From the NCBI GenBank assembly GCA_002699025.1, contig PABA01000225.1, positions 1 to 32,667 of the forward strand: a stretch of DNA of 32,667 nt, given 5' to 3'. The notes below the pieces were generated by a model. It saw nothing but the letters and a program-made list of their open reading frames with translations, searched no databases and was not told the DNA's origin. Origin of the DNA: Sandaracinus sp. (GTDB taxonomy: Bacteria; Myxococcota_A; Polyangia; Polyangiales; Houyiibacteriaceae). Below, piece by piece: positions 25,942 through 32,667 of the stretch. The position numbers were made by a program, and so were the translations under genes. How positions within the stretch are numbered: the first letter of the stretch is position 1; each line of letters opens with the position of its first letter.

Positions 25942-26577
25942 TCAGCCCGCCGGGACGGCGTCGCTGGTGGTGACGAGCACGCCGGCGGCCTTCATGGCCT
26001 CGATGGCGCGGGCGTCGTCGCCCTCCTGGAGGTTCACCCCGCGGACGCCGTCCTCCACGAGGAAGGTGCGGAAGCCGAGCTTGGCGGCGTCGAGGGCCGT
26101 GAACTTCACGCAGTAGTCCGTGGCCACGCCGAGCACCCAGACGCTCTCCACGTCGCGCTCCTTCAGCCAGTCGCCGAGGCCCGTGTCGTGGCGCTGGCCG
26201 TTGTCGAAGAAGCCCGAGTAGGAGTCGACGCTCGGGTCCGTGCCCTTGGGGAAGACGGCGGTGATGGCGTCCGTGTCGAGGGCGTCGACGAGCTCCGAGC
26301 CGGGCGTGCCCTGGACGCAGTGGTCGGGCCAGAGGACCTGCTCGAGGCCGTGGAGATCGATGATCTCGCCCGGCGCCTTGCCCTCGTGCTGGGAGGCGAA
26401 GGACTCGTGGCCCGGCGGGTGGAAGTCGCGGGTGGCGACGACCAGGTCGAACTTCGGGATCAGCGCGTTGGCGACTGGCACGACGGCGTCGCCGTCGGGG
26501 ACGGCGAGGGCGCCGCCGGGCATGAAGTCGTTCTGGATGTCGACGAGGAGGAGGGCGCGCTGGGCATGGCTGGGCAT
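25942..26577 (-). CDS. pncA: Nicotinamidase
   Basis: A 211-residue isochorismatase-fold hydrolase. The catalytic triad is Asp13 (LLVDIQNDF), Lys111 (VFPKGTD) and Cys156 (GVATDYCVKFTA). Metal-binding residues Asp51, His53 and probably His86 (WPDHCVQGT) are present. It converts nicotinamide to nicotinate and ammonia in the cytoplasm. Length and motifs are standard. The ATG at 26577 has GGAG eight bases upstream. It is the last gene of the NAD salvage operon, after nrtR with a gap of about 70 bases. Confidence 0.96.
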   Translation of the reverse strand: MPSHAQRALLLVDIQNDFMPGGALAVPDGDAVVPVANALIPKFDLVVATRDFHPPGHESFASQHEGKAPGEIIDLHGLEQVLWPDHCVQGTPGSELVDALDTDAITAVFPKGTDPSVDSYSGFFDNGQRHDTGLGDWLKERDVESVWVLGVATDYCVKFTALDAAKLGFRTFLVEDGVRGVNLQEGDDARAIEAMKAAGVLVTTSDAVPAG

Positions 26578-26649
26578 GGTTGGGGCTCCGGGTGAGGGGG
26601 CGGCAGGCTGCGGGGAAGGGACGGGCTGGGGCGAGCGGGCGGGGGTCGT

Positions 26650-27339
26650 TCAGATCGAGAACTCGAAGCCCTGCTTCTCCAGCGCGCGGTACTTCCGCTT
26701 GTCGAAGCGATAGAGCCGCGCCGGGCGTCGCGGCACGTTCTTCTCGCGTTCGCCCGTGTCGACGAGGAGATCCAGGCTCGAGACCTTCTTGCGGAAGTTC
26801 CGCTTGTCGAGCTCCCGCTCGAGGATGACCTCGTAGAGGTGCTGGAGCTGCGTGAGCGTGAAGCGCCGCGGCAGCAGCTCGAAGCCGACGGGGCGGTAGC
26901 GCACCTTCCCCTGCAGACGCTCGTGCGCGACCCCCACGATGTGCCCGTGGTCGAAGGCGAGCTCGGGCAGCGCGTGCAGCGGAAACCACTGCGCGTCGCG
27001 CGCGTCCGTCGCCGCCACCACCCGGTGGTCGCGGATGTTCGTCAGCGCGTACCAGGCGACGGAGACCGTGTGCTCGCGCGGGTCCCGGTCTGGCGCGCCG
27101 AAGGTGTAGAGCTGCTCGAGGTAGACCTTCTCGAGCCCCGTCTCCTCCTGGAGCTCGCGCCGCGCCGCCTCCTCGAGCGCCTCGCCCACGCGCACGAAGC
27201 CGCCGGGGAGCGCCCAGGCGCCCTCGAAGGGCGGCAGCTCGCGCTCGATGCAGAGCACCTTCAGCCCCTCGTCGTCGAGGCCGAAGACGACGCAGTCGAC
27301 GGTCAGCGCCGGGCGCGGGTAGGCGTAGGTCGCGCTCAC
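26650..27339 (-). CDS. nrtR: NrtR-type Nudix transcriptional regulator of NAD metabolism
   Basis: A 229-residue protein. The N-terminal Nudix domain (about residues 10-145) has a full Nudix box: [20 protein letters not shown], followed by TGL. The C-terminal winged helix (about 155-229) has the NrtR pattern [26 protein letters not shown]. NrtR proteins repress NAD genes and respond to ADP-ribose or related ligands. In many NrtR proteins the catalytic box is degraded, but here it is intact, so hydrolase activity may remain. The GTG start overlaps the nadE stop as GTGA. It sits inside the operon it most likely controls, with a candidate operator at 31806-31824. Confidence 0.92.
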   Translation of the reverse strand: MSATYAYPRPALTVDCVVFGLDDEGLKVLCIERELPPFEGAWALPGGFVRVGEALEEAARRELQEETGLEKVYLEQLYTFGAPDRDPREHTVSVAWYALTNIRDHRVVAATDARDAQWFPLHALPELAFDHGHIVGVAHERLQGKVRYRPVGFELLPRRFTLTQLQHLYEVILERELDKRNFRKKVSSLDLLVDTGEREKNVPRRPARLYRFDKRKYRALEKQGFEFSI

Positions 27340-29330
27340 GCTCCGTCGCTCCCGGCGCCCGCGCTCTCCTCGAGCTCGCGCAGCTCGAGCGCGTAGCCGC
27401 CGCTGAGGATCGGGAAGCGGCACCAGGTCTTCGGGTCGAGGTTCTTGTCGTCGACGTGGAAGGAGGGCGCGTAGCGCTCGCGCTTCCACTGGTTGCGGCA
27501 CCAGAGCCGGTAGAACTTGTCGACCCAGGCGCGGAGCTGCGCCGGCGCGATCTCCGGCTGCTCGGCGCGCAGGATCGCGTAGGCCTCGTCGGGCATCTTC
27601 TTGTCGCGGATGGCGACCCGCTCGATGGCGTCGAGGAGCGGGTAGGGCATCAGATCTCCCTCGTCGGTCTGCCCCTCCGCCTGCGGCCGGAGCTCGGCCG
27701 TCGGCTGCTGCGCGTTCACCGCCTCGAGCGCCGGCACCGGGCCGATCCCCGCGACGCCCTCCTCCTCGAGCCAGCGGAGCCACTGGCGGAGGAAGGCCTT
27801 GTCGATCCCGGCGATGGGCGAGATGCCGCCGCAGGTGTCGCCGTCCATGGTCGCGTAGCCGACGGCCGCCTCGGAGCGGTTCGACGTCGCCATGAGGATC
27901 TGCCGCCGCACGTTGGCGAGCATCCACACGCTCGGGCCGCGCACGCGCGCCTGGATGTTCTGGAGCGTGAGGTCGTCCCGTTCCCAGCTCAGCTCGCGGC
28001 CGAGGGCCTCGCCGATCATCCCGACGTAGCGCTCGACCAGCGCGTCCACGTCGAGCTCGTGGTGGTCCGCGCCGACGGCCTCGGCCACGGCCCGGGCGGC
28101 GCCCCGCGTGACGTCGCCGCTGTTCCGCGTCGCCTGGTAGGCGGTCGTGAGCAGGGCCTTCGTCATCGCCGCCGCGTCCCCGGCGCCCTCGAGCGCCGCC
28201 ACGTGGCCGAGCCGCTCCTTCGCGCCCTCGAGGCCGAGCTCCTGGACGGCGAGGTCGACCATCATGCGCACGAGGCACGCGCAGGCCGCCGAGTCCGCGC
28301 CGCCGCTCAGCGAGACGACGTAGCCCTGCGCGCGGCTCTTGCGGAGGTAGTCGAAGAGGGCGAGGGCGATGATGCGCCCGAAGGCCTCCTCCTTGCCGTA
28401 GTCGCTCAGCTCGATGCGCTCGAAGGCCGCGGGCCCGACCCGCGGCACCTCGAACTCGACGCGCACGATGTCCTCGTCGCCCCCCTCCACGTCGGGCGCG
28501 AAGGAGGCCGAGCGCGCGCGCTGGAGTCGCGTGAAGTCCACGTCGGCGACGGCGTCGACGACCTGCACGGGCGCGAAGGAGAAGCGCGTCGTCTCGGCGA
28601 TGGGCGAGCCGGCCGACGCGATGATCCCGCCGCCGTCGTAGACCGCCCGGCCGGCCTCGTTGCCGAGGAGGTTCGCGTAGAGGTAGGTGACGCCGAAGGC
28701 GCGCGAGCCCTCCACGACGATCTGCCGGCGCACGGCCTGCTTGCCGAAGGCGAAGTGGCTCGCGCTCGGGTTGAAGATGACGTCGATGCCCTGCGTGCTC
28801 AGGCGCGCGCCGGGGCGAGCGGCGACCCAGGCGTCCTCGCAGATCTCGAAGCCGACCAGGAGCCCGCTCAGGTCGAAGGCGAGGTCACCGATGGGGATGC
28901 GCCGGCCCCGGCGCTCGACGTGCGTGACGACGCCGCGCGGCCAGGCCTTGAACCAGCGGGGCTCGTAGTGGATGCCGTCGCCGGCGAGGAAGCGCTTGGC
29001 CACGAGGCCCACGACCTGGCCGTCCACGCAGAGGGCCGCGCAGTTGTAGACGGCGCCCCGGAGCTCGAGGGGCAGGCCGAGGCTGACGACCATGCCCTCG
29101 GTCTCCTCGGCGGCGACGCGCTCGAGGACCTCCCAGGCGCGCTCCTGGAGGCCGGCGGACTGGAACATGTCGTCGCAGCCGTAGCCGGTGATGCAGAGCT
29201 CCGGGAGGCAGAGCATGGAGGCGCCGCGGCGGCGGGCCTCGCGGATGGCGGCGCGGATGTTCCGCTCGTTCTCCTCCCAGGCGAAGGGGGTCTGGTTGAG
29301 GATGCCGACGGCGACGTGGACGCGGTGCAT
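27336..29330 (-). CDS. nadE: Glutamine-dependent NAD+ synthetase
   Basis: A 664-residue two-domain enzyme. The N-terminal nitrilase-type amidase (about 1-280) has the triad Glu44 ([11 protein letters not shown]), Lys112 ([18 protein letters not shown]) and Cys164 (FEICEDAW). It releases ammonia from glutamine. The C-terminal synthetase carries the ATP pyrophosphatase loop [12 protein letters not shown], then NIQARVRG and [20 protein letters not shown]. It adenylates and amidates nicotinate adenine dinucleotide to NAD+. Length fits the glutamine-dependent class. The gene is 42 bases downstream of prs and overlaps nrtR by four bases. Confidence 0.97.
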   Translation of the reverse strand: MHRVHVAVGILNQTPFAWEENERNIRAAIREARRRGASMLCLPELCITGYGCDDMFQSAGLQERAWEVLERVAAEETEGMVVSLGLPLELRGAVYNCAALCVDGQVVGLVAKRFLAGDGIHYEPRWFKAWPRGVVTHVERRGRRIPIGDLAFDLSGLLVGFEICEDAWVAARPGARLSTQGIDVIFNPSASHFAFGKQAVRRQIVVEGSRAFGVTYLYANLLGNEAGRAVYDGGGIIASAGSPIAETTRFSFAPVQVVDAVADVDFTRLQRARSASFAPDVEGGDEDIVRVEFEVPRVGPAAFERIELSDYGKEEAFGRIIALALFDYLRKSRAQGYVVSLSGGADSAACACLVRMMVDLAVQELGLEGAKERLGHVAALEGAGDAAAMTKALLTTAYQATRNSGDVTRGAARAVAEAVGADHHELDVDALVERYVGMIGEALGRELSWERDDLTLQNIQARVRGPSVWMLANVRRQILMATSNRSEAAVGYATMDGDTCGGISPIAGIDKAFLRQWLRWLEEEGVAGIGPVPALEAVNAQQPTAELRPQAEGQTDEGDLMPYPLLDAIERVAIRDKKMPDEAYAILRAEQPEIAPAQLRAWVDKFYRLWCRNQWKRERYAPSFHVDDKNLDPKTWCRFPILSGGYALELRELEESAGAGSDGA

Positions 29331-29372
29331 GGGCGGGGTCTCGGGTCGGAGGTGGAAGAGGGCGAGCGCGGA

Positions 29373-30334
<962 letters not shown>

Positions 30335-30338
<4 letters not shown>

Positions 30339-31801
30339 GGTCGGCGTTCCTTGGCTTCGATCAGGGTTTGGCGGAGCTTCCAGACGTCCTCCTCGAGCCC
30401 GGCGAAGTAGCGGGCGGGCTCGCGGCTCCTGGCGACGTCGGGCGGGAGGCGCTCCTGCTGGGCGAGGGCGCGGGCGCGGAGATCGCGGATCGGCGGGGCG
30501 TCGTAGACGCGGCGGCCGCGCTCGATCACGGGGACGAGGAGATCTTCGAAGGGGGCGTCCTCGGGGACCTCGAAGCGGTCTTCGGCGTCCTCCGGGTGAA
30601 CGAGGTGCCGCTCGGTGAAGCCGGTGGCCTCGTCGTAGATGGCGTCGGCGAGGAAGGTGCCGTCCGGCCCGTGGAAGCGGCGCACCTGCTGGCGGGTGGG
30701 GATGGAGATCTTGATGGGCGTCTCGCTGAGCTTGATCCGCGGCTCCCACTCGCCGTCCGCGCCCTGGATGGCGGCGAGCTTGTAGACGCCGCCGAGGGCC
30801 GGCTGGTCCCAGCAGGTGCTCAGGCGCGTGCCGACGCCCCAGACCTGGACCAGGCCGCCCTCGGCCTTGTGGGCCTCGATGCGGTACTCGTCGAGGCTGT
30901 TGGAGGCGACGATCTTCGCGTCCGGGAAGCCGCCCTCGTCGAGGATGGCGCGCGCGCCCTTCGAGAGCGCGGCGAGGTCGCCCGAGTCGAGGCGCACGCC
31001 GACCATCTCGTGGCCGCGGGCGCGGAGCTCGCGGCCGACCTCGACGGCCGTGCGGACCCCCTCGAGGGTGTCGTAGGTGTCGACGAGGAAGATGCAGTTG
31101 TTGGGGAAGGCGCGGGCGTAGGCCTCGAAGGCCTCGCGCTCGGTCGGGTAGGTCATCACCCAGGAGTGGGCGTGGGTGCCGCGGACCGGGATGCCGAAGC
31201 GCTGGCCGGCGAGGACGTTGCTGGTGCCGCTGCAGCCGCCGACGAACGCGGCGCGGCTGGCGCTGAGGCCGCCGTCGAGGCCCTGGGCGCGGCGGAGACC
31301 GAACTCGAGGACGCCCTCCTGCTCGCCGTTCGGACCGCGGGCGGCGCGGCAGACGCGGGCGGCCTTGGTGGCGACGAGGGTCTCGAAGTTCACGAGGGTG
31401 AGGAGGGCGGTCTCGACGAGCTGGGCCTGCCAGAGCGGGCCCTCGACGCGGAGGAGGGGCTCGTGGGGGAAGACGACCGTGCCCTCGGGGATGGCCATGA
31501 CGTCGAGCTCGAGCTCGGAGCCGGCGAGGAAATCGAGCCAGCCCTCCTCGAAGAGCGGGCCCCCGTCGGCGCCCTTCAGGGAGCGGAGGTAGGCGATCTC
31601 GGCGTCGCCGAAGTGGAGGCGCTGGAGGTAGTCGAGGGCGCTTTCGAGGCCGGCGGCGATCGCGTAGCCTCCGCCGAAGGGGTTCTTCCGGAAGAAGAGG
31701 TGGAAGCAGGCGCGGCGTTCGGCCAGGCCGTTCTTCCAGTACCCGGCGCCCATGGTGAGCTGGTAGAGGTCCGTGAGGAGCGCGAGGGAGGGCTGGGTCA
31801 T
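30335..31801 (-). CDS. pncB: Nicotinate phosphoribosyltransferase
   Basis: A 488-residue enzyme starting [20 protein letters not shown], the typical N-terminus of bacterial NAPRTase. Other family motifs are [44 protein letters not shown] and VRLDSGDLA. It joins nicotinate and PRPP to nicotinate mononucleotide. The open frame continues upstream to 31933, but the ATG at 31801 begins the conserved N-terminus. A promoter and palindrome lie directly before it. First gene of the operon pncB-prs-nadE-nrtR-pncA. Confidence 0.95.
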
Positions 31802-31805
31802 CTCG

Positions 31806-31824
31806 TGGTGTATTTTGTACACTA
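31806..31824 (-). promoter_or_regulatory. Palindrome over the NAD-operon promoter, candidate NrtR operator
   Basis: On the minus strand TAGTGTA-CAAAA-TACACCA, with perfect GTGTA/TACAC arms and one mismatch at the outer bases. It covers the -10 CAAAAT and ends four bases before the pncB ATG. A repressor here would block transcription. NrtR is the natural candidate because it is encoded in the operon. Confidence 0.65.
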
Positions 31825-31840
31825 AGTGCGTGGCCGTCAA
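31812..31840 (-). promoter_or_regulatory. Sigma-70-type promoter of the NAD salvage operon
   Basis: TTGACG (31835-31840) and CAAAAT (31812-31817) on the minus strand are 17 bases apart. The predicted transcription start near 31805 leaves only about four bases before the ATG at 31801, so the mRNA would be almost leaderless. Confidence 0.6.
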
Positions 31841-31846
31841 GGAGCC

Positions 31847-31885
31847 CCGCGTGGGGTCCCCGCGTGTGGTATCCGCGTGTGGTGG
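31847..31885. repeat. Three 13-bp tandem repeats upstream of the SEC-C gene
   Basis: CCGCGTGGGGTCC, CCGCGTGTGGTAT and CCGCGTGTGGTGG follow each other with exact 13-base period, ending just as the ribosome binding site GGAGGG begins. They may influence expression of the downstream gene. Confidence 0.8.
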
Positions 31886-31895
31886 AGGGTCGGCG

Positions 31896-32432
31896 ATGGC
31901 GGGCAAGAAGAAGCCGAAGAAGCGGCGGCGCAAGGCGGGCGGGAGCGGCTGCCCCTGCGGGTCGGGGCGCGCCTACGGGGCGTGCTGCGGGCGCTTTCAC
32001 GGGGGCGAGGAGCCGCCGGACGCCGAGGCGCTGATGCGCTCGCGCTTCGCGGCGTTCGCGCGCGGGGAGTACGAGTACCTCTGGCGGACGCTCCACCCGG
32101 AGCACGCGGACCGGAGCGAGCCGAAGGCGGAGTGGATCGCGGGGGCGAAGGAGACGACGGCGCCGCTGAGCTACCGGCGCCTCCGCGTGCTCGGCACCGA
32201 CGGCCCCGACGAGGAGGGCATCGCGCGCGTGCTCTTCCACGCCGTGGTCGGCCGGCGCGGGCGCGACGTGAGCTTCGCCGAGCTGAGCCGCTTCGCCCAC
32301 GACGGCGACGGCTGGCGCTACCTCGATGGGATCCCCCTGCCCAACCGCGCGCTGCCCAAGCCCATCGACGCGCTCGACATCGCCGCCTTCGTCGCGCTCG
32401 TCGCACGCCTCGAAGCGTCGACGGCGGGCTGA
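31896..32432 (+). CDS. YchJ-family protein with SEC-C metal-binding motif
   Basis: A 178-residue protein. A basic tail is followed by the SEC-C motif [13 protein letters not shown] (Cys19, 21, 30, 31), which binds zinc in other proteins. The remainder (about residues 40-170) matches the YchJ (UPF0225) NTF2-like domain, with [27 protein letters not shown] typical. Its biochemical role is not known. Many relatives carry a second SEC-C motif at the C-terminus; it is absent here. The ATG at 31896 has GGAGGG seven bases upstream. Divergent from the NAD operon; no functional link is evident. Confidence 0.9.
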   Translation: MAGKKKPKKRRRKAGGSGCPCGSGRAYGACCGRFHGGEEPPDAEALMRSRFAAFARGEYEYLWRTLHPEHADRSEPKAEWIAGAKETTAPLSYRRLRVLGTDGPDEEGIARVLFHAVVGRRGRDVSFAELSRFAHDGDGWRYLDGIPLPNRALPKPIDALDIAAFVALVARLEASTAG

Positions 32433-32633
32433 CTCGCTCGCGGCTCGCGCTCCGCGCTCGGCTTTCCGCTCTCCGCTCTCCGCGGTCCGTCGCTGGCGCG
32501 GGGCGTGGGCGGTCCATGCCGCGTGCGCGGAGAGGCGGGGCGGTCCGTTGCAGCGGCCGTCGGCGAGCTCGCGCTGCGTAACCGTTCAGCCCCCTGCTTG
32601 AGCGCGTGATCCTGCCCGTGCGACTCGGAGTTC

Positions 32634-32667
32634 ATGACGACGACAACCGAGTCCCTGGCGCAGAAGA
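32634..32667 (+). CDS. Start of a gene cut by the window edge
   Basis: ATG at 32634 with GGAG just upstream, encoding MTTTTESLAQK before the sequence ends. Only eleven codons are visible, so no product can be named. The codon run and ribosome site make a real gene likely but not certain. The 200 bases upstream (32433-32633) contain only GC-rich CTCGCGCTC-type repeats. Confidence 0.4.
   Translation, partial: MTTTTESLAQK

Noticed and set aside
31773-31895. Longer N-terminus for the YchJ-family protein
   Set aside because: It would run through the NAD promoter, the palindrome and the 13-bp repeats, while the ATG at 31896 has a strong ribosome site and starts the conserved SEC-C region.

Overview
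The window is very GC-rich DNA with dense, closely packed genes, many GTG starts, many lipoproteins, a stand-alone sigma-54 activator, PEGA/TPR envelope proteins and a TonB-dependent receptor. Together these suggest a myxobacterium-like deltaproteobacterium (Myxococcota, perhaps the Sandaracinus neighbourhood). This is inferred from style and gene content; there is no rRNA or marker gene for a firm placement. No insertion sequence, prophage, integrase or CRISPR array was seen.

Layout. 1-2580: a 25/28-bp tandem repeat array, a DUF1232 protein (-), a lipoprotein with a von Willebrand A-like motif (+), and a gene-free stretch with a 109-bp duplication. 2586-5124 (-): a three-gene envelope operon (PEGA protein, lipoprotein, TPR lipoprotein). 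5324-6131 (+): tRNA-Pro(CGG), a response regulator fused to an XRE helix-turn-helix, and a terminator. 6176-9222 (-): rsmB and an rseP-type protease with three PDZ-like segments. 9301-9444: a 12-bp-type repeat array. 9529-11532 (-): a subtilisin-like lipoprotein.

11668-23766 is the most interesting region. A sigma-54 activator without a sensor domain (-) is divergent from a collinear gene run (+): ETHE1-type persulfide dioxygenase, a fused 4Fe-4S/NrfD membrane subunit, a molybdopterin oxidoreductase without Tat signal, a TorD-like chaperone, a SulP anion transporter, and a TonB-domain/TonB-dependent-receptor fusion. A strong sigma-54 promoter match (12711-12726) and a 20-bp palindrome (12639-12658) lie in the divergent intergenic region. 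I read the run as a cytoplasmic persulfide -> sulfite -> sulfate pathway (persulfide dioxygenase plus SoeABC-like sulfite dehydrogenase) with a sulfate exit route.

23846-25526 (-): a VOC-family protein and a pentaheme c-type cytochrome lipoprotein, followed by a gene-free stretch with a striking 28-bp palindrome. 25942-31801 (-): a five-gene NAD salvage operon (pncB, prs-like, nadE, nrtR, pncA) with a promoter whose -10 is covered by a palindrome, probably the NrtR operator. 31896-32432 (+): a YchJ-type SEC-C protein. The window ends in the first codons of another gene.

Two general patterns recur. Many genes have a TANNNT-like -10 hexamer only 5-11 bases before the start codon and no Shine-Dalgarno, suggesting leaderless or nearly leaderless mRNAs. 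Short in-frame tandem repeats occur between and inside genes and build two signal peptides.
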